DNA of 64,000 bases from Formicarius rufipectus (Eukaryota > Chordata > Aves > Passeriformes > Formicariidae). Shown here piece after piece: positions 36,030-47,623 of the stretch (within the stretch, counting starts at the first letter, position 1; each line of letters starts with the position of its first letter). Where the stretch lies: NCBI GenBank assembly GCA_013399695.1, contig VXAU01001873.1, positions 1,072,675 to 1,136,674 on the forward strand, written 5' to 3'. A model generated the notes under the pieces. The model did not search any database. It saw only the letters and a list, made by a program, of their open reading frames with translations, and was not told the DNA's origin. The position numbers and the translations under genes are program-made.

Positions 36030-39000
36030 GAGGATTACCTTTAAATAGCAGACTACCCCCTGGAAAGAGGTGGAGTTTAGAGGCTGGAGGGCATCAGCCT
36101 CGTGGGAAAGACAGGCTCTTCCTTTGCCATCGAGACTGGGAGTTTAGCTGGAGGTCTGGTTTGCTGTACCACAGAAAAATGATTTTATCTCAATTCAGGA
36201 TTAATCAATTATTTGAGTTCTCCAAACCCTCAGGATCAAAACCAAATCCCTTTCTGTATTTCTTCTGTAGTCAGTACTTTCCAGTGATACTAATTCATTT
36301 GCATTTCTCTGTGCTTTAAAACTAATTTCCCCTGTGTTCTACTCTATTTCTATCTGCTTAATATTAACCCAGCAAAAGTCTGTAGACTCAGGTAAGAGTA
36401 AACAACTTCACATTTTTGGCACTGGTTACCAAGTCAGTTATTGCTGCTGGAGAGCAGCTCCAGTTCTGAGTGGCTGAGTCCTGTGTAGGTACCAAGTATC
36501 CAAATAATTAAGTTTTGATAATCAAAAGGTTTCTAGGAAAGCGCCCGAGATGATTGTTGGTGGTTTGTACTTTGGTACATTGTGACTGTGTTACATCTCA
36601 GGTTTTGGCTGGCAGCCCAATGGGAAAGCAGAGATTTCTGATCCTGTTGTAGCTCTGTGGAAGTGGAATGTTTGTTCTGGGATTCGATCATGGGAGTTTG
36701 CACTTAGGGGATGAGCTCCCAAAGCCAGGGAAGACACTGCACAGCAGCTCACTTTGGTTACCTTCATGTTTCCGTATTTCAAATGATCAGAGGGTGATGG
36801 AGTGCTCCAGTTAAACGTGCCAAGCCCTGGGCCAACACTGCCAGCTTCACAAATGCTCAGGCTGTGCAAGAGAACATGAACTGGCAAAATTTTAAAATTC
36901 AATAAACTGCACGTGGCTGAAGCTTCCAGCACCCTCTTTACACTGGGAGTAGTGTTTTACAAGCTGTTGTGTAATACAACTTGAATGATGTGAATTAGCC
37001 AGGAGCAGCATAGTTCGTCCCTGCACCATTTTTCATGTTCTCACTTCAAAAGAGGCCTAAGGATACAAACCCCCCCCCAGTTTTCTGAACAAGCAGCAGA
37101 GGAGGGGATCATTTCTGATGACTGGCTTTGCACCCAGTACAATATGCAGAAATGGGAAAAAATGCCTGTTTTAAAAATGCCTGTGGAAAAGCTCAAGATG
37201 GAGATCCCACTGCGAAGTCTGTAAAGGGGAAAAAAAGCCAAGCTTATGGTGAAGGGAAAGCTGCATGGCTGTAACCATGGAGACCAAAGCTCTTCTGATG
37301 CAGAAATAAATGAACACAACCTTTTCATATTTATTAGTGGGACTGATGATGAAAGATAAAGTCAAATTAAAATATAAAGTGATAGAGACAGAGCGAGTTG
37401 CTGCCTCTGCCCCTGCAATGCAGGTTATTGTAATGGATCATTACAAATGAGATGGGGTTACAGAGAGGCAAATTAGTTACAAAAGGAACAAAACACTCTT
37501 AGTTATACCAACCTGTTTATCCAAGTATCAGCTTCTTTATTAACAAAACTGGAGAGACAGGGAGACACAACATATTCCTAAAATCTTTTGGTTCTGATAA
37601 AAATGGAAAATAACACCACAGCTGTGGATGAGATGTGTGTACTACACCATGGGACACTTCCCTGTAACTGTACTAGTGAACACTTGACATCTGCTAACTT
37701 CTTGATGGCAAGAATGACAGAATTTTTCTATAAAAATACCCGGTGAATATTCAGGTTTGTCTTGAAAATCCGTGCCCAAGGCAAGGGTCAGGTATTAACT
37801 GGTGAGTTGTTGCTGCAGAGCTGTCACTGCAGGACAGGGGACGGCAGGAGATGTCACTGGAGCTTCCAGGAAGATTCGGGGCTCGTGCAACAAACCTTCA
37901 CTGCAGATCTTTGACATGATGTTGCAGAAATGTTGGGACTGAGGAGAAATCCCAGAGCAGGGAAAGGATTCAGCCACGGCCCCCCAAGGAAAAGGCTGAG
38001 GTCAAGGGTGGCAGGGAACTGTTTAGGGCAGCTGCCTGTCCCTGCTGGGAAATCCCCGCTCCCTTTGGGGAAAAAGCAGAGTGGCTGTGCCTGAGGGTGG
38101 AGGGGATGGGAGGAGAGGAGCACTGAGGGAAGGGAGGCGTGTTGAGCCACAGCAGCACTGCAGAAACGGGGTGTGTATGGACTGGGATTCCAGCCCAGCT
38201 CTGCTGGTCCCACATAGGCACCCCCAAAGCAGCAGCTGGGGATGGCAGAGGGGCACAGGGCACAGCAGCTCCTGGGCCCTGCTGCCACAGCTGTGTCTGG
38301 CAAGGTTGGCTGTGCCAAAAGCCTGCTGTGCTCAGCCTCGGCTGCCCCACCCTGCACAGCTCAGGGCATGTCAGACAGAAAACACACGTGACTATTCTTC
38401 TCTTCAGGTAAAGTGGCTGAGACAAAGTCTTCACAGAAGAGCCTCGGTGGTCCCTGTGCCAGGGGGCTCCCCAAGCCTGGGCAAGCTCATCCTTCAGGGG
38501 CTCCCACAGACCTTTGTAGTGGCTGTAAAATTTGGGTCATTTCCAGCTCATAAAGTCATAATGGTGTGACATGTAAAATTACACAAATTGGGGTTAAGGT
38601 TCTCCCAGTTTTATTGGGCTATTTACCTCTTCTGCTTTTTCACTTCCTCAAAACTGTGGTTAGCCTCAAATCTGAGAGGAATCTGTCCCAGCCTCAAATC
38701 CACATCTGAGGAGTAACTGGTTTGGAACAGTAGAAAGTTTATGCCAAAATTTAAAATAACAACCCTCCATCCTTGATATTCTAGTAAGAGACTGGTTTTG
38801 TGCAAGATCTTTCATTTAATCACTATATAAAATGGTATTTCCTGGAATTTTCTGGCATATGAAGCACTCCTAGAGAGTTCATTATTTCAGTCTTACTATT
38901 CACAGACTACATGCAGGATATTTAACTTATAACTGCAGAGCTTTCCCTTGCCAGATACTGGGACAAATCTGATGTGGGTTGATAAAAGGATATCAAATTG

Positions 39001-40360
39001 CTTATGCCACTGCTCAACAGATAAAGGCTCTGCTGAACTTTAAGTTTTTTGCAAATGCATTTGTAAAATCCCTAAAAGCTGAGATGAAGGACACACAATA
39101 AATTCTGAAATGTCTCAGTTTTCAGCCAGCAGCTTCCTGCAACACAGTGGAAGGAACACAACCAAGGTTTCTTAGAAAGGACTCAACTTTTCCAGGACTC
39201 ACTGTCTGCTGCTGCTGGGACACAGCTCAAGCCACTGACAGCTCCAGTGGTAGTTACCAAACTCTCACCTGATTTACTGAAGCTATTCTCCAAGAAACAG
39301 TTCGGAAAATCTGCTCCCAAAATGAGTTGAGGCTCAAGTTTTCTTTTAAAGCAGAGAAACACAAGGAGCTCTTTCGGTGATGGAAACGCCAAAGTGTTTC
39401 TCCTGTATTGTTCTTGAAACATCTTCCAGCCCTGGAGTTCGAACTGGGAGCCGGCCAGTCCAACTTCACTGCTCTGAGACTAAAAAGCACAACGAACTTC
39501 TGTCCCTTCTGTGTGGGGGAAGAGAATGAGATAATCTAAATCATCTGCAGGCACCTCTGTTCAGTCATCACTTCACACAGGGAAGTTTAACAAGCCCCAG
39601 AGGTGCTCTCTGCAGTGTCAGCAGCACACGGAGCCTCAGCGTTGGCTCCTGGGGCAGGTAGAGTCCAACCCCCGCACTGCTCACCTCCTCTGGGAAATGG
39701 TTTTGCTGTTTAAAATGCTGGAAAACATAGAATTATTCCCTCCTTTACATTGCACAGGACAGTGTAGTTCTTGCACAGCATCAAACAACAGGTACTTGCC
39801 TTGCCCAGCTCCCTGTTCCCTGCACATGTGCCACAGTGCAGAACTGGCTTGGCCAAACAAATCACAACTTTGAATAAACTCATTTTCTGATATTCAAATC
39901 CCTTTTCCTTCCAAGCCAAGCCAAGCCTGTGCTCCTCCCTGTGGGAATGGTCAGCGTTCCAGCACTGCTGCTCTGCTGTCCCTCAGGCCACAGTGCTCCA
40001 GACACATCCTGGGGGAGGGGTTTAGAGGTGAAAGCAATTTCCATTCATCGAGTACAAAGGGATGGAAAAGGCAAGGAATTCACAGCCCTTGTTTCCCCAG
40101 ATGCAGAACAAGCAAACCACTACTACAGTCCTATTTATAACTCCGTGTTCTACAACACTGAACAGCAACAACGAATTTGAGCCCAAGTTGGTTTTGCAGA
40201 CTTTCAGCATCCTTGAAGGACATCAGTCATTCAGCAAGTACGGAAGAGGCCCCAGCAGGGCTGTGGAGCACTTGGAAAAACAGAGAAACAGAAGAAATGA
40301 ACAAAGCAAGGTGCGATTTACCAACCAGAAATGGAGCACCTGCATGTAATAAAGCAAATA
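36030..40360. other. BCAS4-ADNP intergenic or terminal BCAS4 region
   Basis: Mostly non-coding. One small piece (37081-37224, plus strand) has a pyrimidine-tract acceptor and an open frame to a stop, and is discussed under findings. The end of BCAS4 cannot be placed, so the boundary between the convergent genes is unknown. Confidence 0.4.
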
Positions 40361-40366
40361 TTTACA

Positions 40367-41284
40367 TTAAGCACAATACAGCAATTTATTTAGATGCTTA
40401 AATGAAGAATACAAAGGGAAATAAAGATCACAAAATTATACATACTACAACAGTGTGTCATATATTAGATGGTATAAATGAATACAACACCTTGTTGGTG
40501 TTAACTAAAGATAAAACTAAATATCCAAACCCAGCACTTTGTCTCAGTGTGCTGCTTCAACACAATACACTTTTATACAGATCTAAAAGGTGTCAAAATT
40601 AGTAGCTGCAAACTTGTTTCTTGCATGTGATTTTTCTTTTTTAGCTTAAAAGATTTCAGAAAATGGCTCTGAAATACGTTTGTCATCAGTTGTCATGTCA
40701 AGGATATTCAGAACAAGAAAATTCTATAATACAACAGAGCCCAGATATATTTTTATGTTGCTGGCCTCTGGTTGGAGATTGTACAAGGTTATGTGCAAAA
40801 ACTAAGTTTGTCAAAATTGATACTAGAGCAGTCTCAAGCTTTGCTAGGGAAACTAGATACAGCATTTATTACACAGCAGGGCAACACTAAAAAAGAGAAA
40901 CAGATCTATGATGGGTACACAAGAACAGTTCCATAAGCCTCACTCGAATAGGTCTAAAAGACTGTACAAATATACATTTCAACTCTTCAGAATGATACAT
41001 GAGAAGTCCGTTTGCAGAGTCCGCTGTACAGGTGCCACCGGGGGCACGTTGGGAGGACACGACTCGACACGGGCAGGGTGAAGGTTGGAAACGCAGACAG
41101 AACCACCCTCTGTTTTCTCCGCGTGCCTCCCGGAGCCACCGGCGTGGCCATTTCACATTGAGTTCCTGTGCTCATCCTCGCAGGGATTCCCAAGCCGGAG
41201 CAGCCCAGGGGGGCGGTGGCGGCGCCGGGCGCGGCGGTGCCAGCCCGTGGGGCAGTGTGGGTGGCGGTGTGGGCCGTGCCGTGC
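40367..41284 (-). other. ADNP: ADNP 3' untranslated region
   Basis: About 0.9 kb of AT-rich sequence lies between the ADNP stop codon and minus-strand AATAAA signals, similar to the length I expect for this gene. It lacks convincing frames and transposons. Confidence 0.75.
40385..40390 (-). terminator. ADNP: probable ADNP polyadenylation signal
   Basis: TTTATT on the plus strand is AATAAA on the ADNP sense strand, about 0.9 kb after the stop. Another AATAAA at 40865-40870 (minus strand) could give a shorter end. Confidence 0.55.
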
Positions 41285-44200
41285 TCACGCCTGTTGGCTG
41301 CTCAGCCCCACGCCGCCCAGCCCACCGCTCTGCCACGGCCCCTGCGGCCCCGACAGCCCGCCCGGCACCTCCGAGGGGCCCTCCCACTGCGGCTGCTCCT
41401 TGGACCAGAACTCCTCCACTTTGCCATAGGAACGATTCTTCCACTTGGACTGCTCCTCGTCGCTTTCGGACCCGCCCCCCTTGGCCTCCACAGCCGGTTT
41501 ACTGCCCCCGGCGTCTTCGCTTTGAGAGGATTCGTCTGTCCACACTTCTGGTTTTACTTCTGATGTATTATCTTCGAAATCTGAGACCTGCTGGGAACCA
41601 GGCCCGCTTTCAGACTGAGAAGCTCCATCTTTCCATTCCGCAGCATCATCCTGATCGCCTTCACTATCCGAAACACCCCCTACAAGTTTTCTTGGCTCTT
41701 CAGCAGCAACAATCTCTTCGTATTTAGAGCTTTCCTCCTGTTTTTGATCAGACTTCTCTGGGGACTGTAAAGCATTCTCTTCCATGATCTCCTTGGATAT
41801 GCTGTCCTCGGGGTTCTCTGCTGTGCCATCTGATGAGGGTTTCTCACCAATGTCAGAGACCTGCTGACCAAACGGGCTACGGCTTTCATTGTATTCCTCC
41901 TCTATATTTTCATAGCTGTCTGAGGAACTTTCATTGTCTTTTTCTAAGTTGATTTTTTTATCAACAGTCTTACTGGCATTGACTCTGGAGTTCTTTTCAT
42001 CATGGTTTTCAAACAGCCACTCAGCATCAAAATCCATTTCGTGTTTGACTTTGTTTAGCTCTTTCATGTTGAAGCCCAGCAGCACACCAGGCTTGTACTT
42101 CTCACAGTCCCGCACACACTTCTTCCTTTTGTTACTGAAGTGGGACGCAATATCAGATTTCCAGAGCCACAAACTGGCCGCCAGCTTTTCGATCTCTCTC
42201 CTCGTGGGGTAGGGCTGCTTATTGAAATATTTTGTAAGAAATGTTTTCCTGGCTTCATAGGAATCATCTTCATGACCCTTAGGGTCCAGTGCTAGAACTA
42301 CGGGTTCCTCAGGCTTCTCCTCAAAGGCAGAGGGGGAGTCCTCGTCATCCATCTTCCTCTTCTTCATCAGGGGGAAGTCCATGTGCTCGTAGGCGCGTTT
42401 CACCGGCGCCACGGTCGGCGACTGGCCCAGCCGGGATGTGCCCTTGTCCTGGCCGTTCTGGGTCTTCCCCACCCCTCTGCAGTGCACCAGGTGCAGGGTT
42501 ATTGTCGAGGCCGTCATGTTACTCGTGTACACCCCGAGGCAGTGGATGCACTTGTAGGTCAGCTTCTTCTCCACCGGGTGAACCGTCTGGATGACCTGAT
42601 GCCTCTCCCGTAGGTGATGCGCAAGAGCATCAGAGATGGGTCCTTTTAGGATTGAGAAACACAGAGGACACAGAGTTTTCCCCACATCTTTTTTGTAGGG
42701 CACCGCTGCTTGTGGAGAGCTTTTGACGGGTACGTCAGACTTCTCCTGGATTTTGGGCTGTGGTTTTGGCGGAACAGGGGGAGTGTTCTGGGCATGGTAA
42801 GCGACGGATTCGGCGGGAGCATCTCGCAGGTTGTAGGTGGTTACAAGGAGATGTATGTTCGTGTGGCTGCCCTGCTGCAATGTCAAATCAAAGGTCAGAG
42901 TGGAATCAGTCTTAGGTCCCATTTCTTCGTCCACGTGCACCATTCTCATGTGGGCAGCCATCTTCTCCACGTCGTTGAAGGTGGAGCGGCAGTAGGGGCA
43001 GGACAGGCCGTGGATCAGCATGTGGTTGAGCAGCGTGTCGGTGGGCAGGTAGCGGTTACAGTAGAGGCATTTGCTAGTGAAGTTGTGGATCTTCATTATG
43101 TAGTTGGCCACTGCAGGCACCTTCTCAGCCTTGTGCTCCTTTTCAAAGTGGACACTGTACACATTTTCAGGGAACAGCTCGTTGCAGATTGTACAGATTT
43201 TCCACTTCTGTGTGGATGATGTATTGACGGCAGAAGGACCCGTGGCAGCCACGGGAGATTTGGAGCCAGACTGGCTCAGAGCTCTGGTCCCTGCCTGTGA
43301 CTGGGACAGCGAGGTCTGTTTGAGCTGCGCCGACGACAGCGAGGAGGAGTTGGCAGACTGCAGCGAGTACCTGGCTGAGCCCTGGGACCGCTGCTCCCCT
43401 CCAAGAGTGTAAGGCCGTCCGTTCCCACTCGCTGAAAACTGTTTCATGGTTTGTGATTGTTGGGAAAGAGAAACGGGTGTGTTTCCACTGAGACTGAGCC
43501 TCCCCCCTGGCTGCCCAACGTAACTCGGGGGCACTGATTTGACCCCGTAATTGTTCTGTTGCAGGTGAACATTTGACATCATATTCACTCCTGCGGAATT
43601 TAGCGTAGGCTTTGGTATAGTGAGTCTGTTCATCATCTGCTGTGATGAGAGAGAGCGGACGCTGCCAGTGGAAAGGGCACCCATCCTCTGGGGGAGTCCC
43701 ATAGGCTTTTTATCCTGGGGTTTTGGAGCTATGAGCATCAAAGGTTTAGAGCGTGGAACCACCACGTTAGTGTGCCCTATCATTGCTGTGACCTGGTATC
43801 CGATGCGCTCGTGGTCTTCGATCACGTGCTGCACTAAAGCTTCGTAGGATTTCGGCATGAAAAGGCATCTCTTGCAGTGGATCCCCCCGTCCTCTCGGGC
43901 CCCGGAACTCAACGCAACTGCGCCATTGAGGGACTTTTCCCCTCCCTTCGCTACGTAAGGAGCAGCAACGTGCTGAAAATGTTCCCTGTAAATGTGCTTC
44001 CGAACGATCTCGTAGAGCGGGTCGCGGTAAGTGCACTTCTTACAGTAATAAACAGCTTGTTCCACACTGTCAGCCTGCTTGGGTTTAAGGCTCTCGTGTT
44101 TGTTTTTATCTTTGAAAGTGCTGATGCCTCCACTCGGTGTACTGGCATTGGGAGCATGGAATATTTTAATGTGCGTTTCCAAAGTCTTTTTATCCGCATT

Positions 44201-44341
44201 GAAGGTACAGTAGGGACAGTTGAGAAGAATCCTGTTCTCAAAGTCTTCGCTGTGAACATTCCGGAAGTGGCTTTTGTAGGCTGAAAAGAACTTCGAGGAG
44301 AATGGACATGCACTGCAGCAAAAGGGCTTTGTCCGATAGTC
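41285..44341 (-). CDS. ADNP: ADNP terminal coding exon: zinc fingers and homeodomain
   Basis: ADNP is a nuclear chromatin regulator (ChAHP complex with CHD4 and HP1) essential for neural development. The exon starts after TTCAAG at residue 68 (DYRTKPFCC) and encodes 1018 residues to a stop, giving about 1085 in total (human 1102). Nine C2H2-type fingers are visible, beginning CSAC, CPYC, CKKC, CKRC, CTIC, CLYC, CPYC, CPLC and CIHC. A homeodomain follows around residues 750-812 (YPTRREIEKL, then LWLWKSDIASHFSNKRKK), and then the HP1-binding motif PGVLL near 42078-42095. The tail is acidic and Ser-rich and ends LSSQQA. Oddities: the NAP octapeptide at residues 354-361 is NTPVSLSQ rather than NAPVSIPQ, and the last ~50 residues are shortened and Gly/Pro-rich. 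Placing nearly the whole protein in one large last exon is usual for this gene. Confidence 0.98.
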   Translation of the reverse strand, partial: DYRTKPFCCSACPFSSKFFSAYKSHFRNVHSEDFENRILLNCPYCTFNADKKTLETHIKIFHAPNASTPSGGISTFKDKNKHESLKPKQADSVEQAVYYCKKCTYRDPLYEIVRKHIYREHFQHVAAPYVAKGGEKSLNGAVALSSGAREDGGIHCKRCLFMPKSYEALVQHVIEDHERIGYQVTAMIGHTNVVVPRSKPLMLIAPKPQDKKPMGLPQRMGALSTGSVRSLSSQQMMNRLTIPKPTLNSAGVNMMSNVHLQQNNYGVKSVPPSYVGQPGGRLSLSGNTPVSLSQQSQTMKQFSASGNGRPYTLGGEQRSQGSARYSLQSANSSSLSSAQLKQTSLSQSQAGTRALSQSGSKSPVAATGPSAVNTSSTQKWKICTICNELFPENVYSVHFEKEHKAEKVPAVANYIMKIHNFTSKCLYCNRYLPTDTLLNHMLIHGLSCPYCRSTFNDVEKMAAHMRMVHVDEEMGPKTDSTLTFDLTLQQGSHTNIHLLVTTYNLRDAPAESVAYHAQNTPPVPPKPQPKIQEKSDVPVKSSPQAAVPYKKDVGKTLCPLCFSILKGPISDALAHHLRERHQVIQTVHPVEKKLTYKCIHCLGVYTSNMTASTITLHLVHCRGVGKTQNGQDKGTSRLGQSPTVAPVKRAYEHMDFPLMKKRKMDDEDSPSAFEEKPEEPVVLALDPKGHEDDSYEARKTFLTKYFNKQPYPTRREIEKLAASLWLWKSDIASHFSNKRKKCVRDCEKYKPGVLLGFNMKELNKVKHEMDFDAEWLFENHDEKNSRVNASKTVDKKINLEKDNESSSDSYENIEEEYNESRSPFGQQVSDIGEKPSSDGTAENPEDSISKEIMEENALQSPEKSDQKQEESSKYEEIVAAEEPRKLVGGVSDSEGDQDDAAEWKDGASQSESGPGSQQVSDFEDNTSEVKPEVWTDESSQSEDAGGSKPAVEAKGGGSESDEEQSKWKNRSYGKVEEFWSKEQPQWEGPSEVPGGLSGPQGPWQSGGLGGVGLSSQQA

Positions 44342-46235
44342 CTTGAACAGAGAACAAAGCACAAACTCAATACTGAACACCAGTTTTTAGAAAAACAACA
44401 TCCATGATCTTCCCTAAACAATGTTCCTAAATGACACTCATGAGACCCCCTGCAACTGTCCCAAACCTTCCAATTCATTTCTTCTCTCCCATTTCTGGCC
44501 TCCTAAAAAGTTTACCACCTGAGCATACATGTGACATGCCAAGTGCCAAGGGGCCCCTCAAGAGTTTGACCATGACCTCAGCAGGCAAGGCTGACTTAGA
44601 AGCCGCTTTCCCACCAGTCACAAAAAAGCTCCTTCCCTGCAGCAAAGCTGCAAAAAAAGTTCCCCATAACCTCTTTTCTGGGGCAAAAGGCAAATGGGAT
44701 TGTTTGAGGAGAATGAGACTGTATCCAGATGAGATACTTCCCACCTAAATCTGCCACACTTCTATAGATGTAAGATGGATCTATAACCTGAGCTATTTCA
44801 GTGTCTTTATCCATTACACAATTTAACATCAAAGATGGAATTCAAAACCTATTTTTGGGGAACAAAAGGATTTCAGCTTACCAAGACACAGACTAAGGCT
44901 ACACAAGCCCTTAAAGTCACCAAGCCTCTTCCTTCTGATCAAAGCACAAACCTGATTTTTAAACCAATATTGACTCAGTAGAAGGAGGAATGTGAAAATC
45001 TCACCCTTGCAGTTTCCCTGCAGCCTTTCCCCTTGTTACATTTAATGTGGTGCCAATGCAGTTCCTGTCAACTGATGTAACACAAACCAAAGTTCCACTG
45101 GCCTTAAGAGATGGCTACAAGCAACCTGGCACTTCAGGGGAGGCAAGACATGGAGTTCAAATAGCTGCAAACATTCCTTATGAGGGTCAGAACAAGGCCT
45201 GTGCATTGAGCTCCAGGTAGGTCATGTGAAGGAGCTGCAGAGCTGCCCTGCCCTCTGCACAAGGAAGCAGGAATACCTGTCTCTGGGCAGCTGCTGCAGC
45301 CTCAAACACCTGGTGGGCTGGACACAGGCCACAGAAACCAACTAAACAACACCTGTCTCTTTTATATCACAAGTTTTATTCTGGATTAACCAAAAAAAGA
45401 GACATCAGTGTGTTTTATGGAACATAGTACTAAAGGGACATTTTCAGATTAACACTACGAATCCATCTCAATGGAAAAGGTTCCCTTTTCCTCGGAGAGG
45501 CATCCCTGATGTTTGAGGTGCCATGTAGAGAAGGCTCTACCCTGCCAGTACTGGGTCACTCAGTACTGAAGCAACAGGAGAGGTCCCTGCAGTGCACACG
45601 ACTTGCTCCAACCAACATCAAAGCATCGTTTCCTCCCTTCACTTCTGGCTCAGTTTCAAATCTCCTTTATTACTGGCTCAGAAACACCTAAAAAGCAAGA
45701 CTCCCAGTGTCAGTGAGTTGCTGTCCAGAGCCAGATACCCCCAAACCCCACAAGGGACAGAGCCTGTGGAGCCCTCAGCCGTGGCAGGCGGGCACTGACA
45801 CTGACTGAGCACGGGGCAGCAGCGAGATGTGTTCAGTTAAACTTCTGATGTGATGGGAACAGGTAATAAACCAACCAGGGAAGGTAAAAAACTGATCAAC
45901 AGTTTTATACACTTGGCGATCTTTTGACAGGAAGGCTGGTGGAATTGTGCTAAGGGTGGAAATAGGTGGGAATGGGCTCTTAAGAGTGCAGTTGTTTGAC
46001 TTGGGCAGGGTTTCTGGACCCATCAGTTCTCCAGTACTGGCCATCCAGACTCCTGAGACAAACCAGGATTAGAACTTAACACAAAGAAGACAAAGGAGAA
46101 AGCAAGTAGCTTTTTGCTGTCCCTTGAGCTACTGTCAAAAAGGGCAAAGGGGGAAACTGCAGGAAAAGCTCTTGGTATGTCTGTGAAAAGCCCTTCAGCA
46201 CAAAGCACCTCAGTGTCACTCACACTCGTACCAAC
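44342..46235 (-). other. ADNP: ADNP intron before the terminal exon
   Basis: Bounded by a GTTGGT donor at 46235 and a TTCAAG acceptor at 44342. It is unique sequence with nothing recognisable. Confidence 0.85.
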
Positions 46236-46328
46236 CTGGTTTTTCGTAAGCGATGGGTCCCACAGTCCTACATCCTCCCATGTAGTGTTTTTCAAATAAA
46301 AGTCATTAGGTTCAAACTGCTTAAAATC
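46236..46328 (-). CDS. ADNP: ADNP coding exon 2
   Basis: The 93-base exon (31 codons) follows CCCCCCTCCAG and precedes a GTTGGT donor. It encodes DFKQFEPNDFYLKNTTW and then EDVGLWDPSLTKNQ, the conserved ADNP amino-terminal region, and joins in phase 0 to both neighbouring exons. Confidence 0.97.

Positions 46329-47623
<1,295 letters not shown>

Noticed and set aside
39650..39740. Possible CR1 end (AGTCCAACCCCC and ACATAGAAT)
   Set aside because: The motifs are in the wrong order and spacing for a CR1 3' end and the rest does not match.
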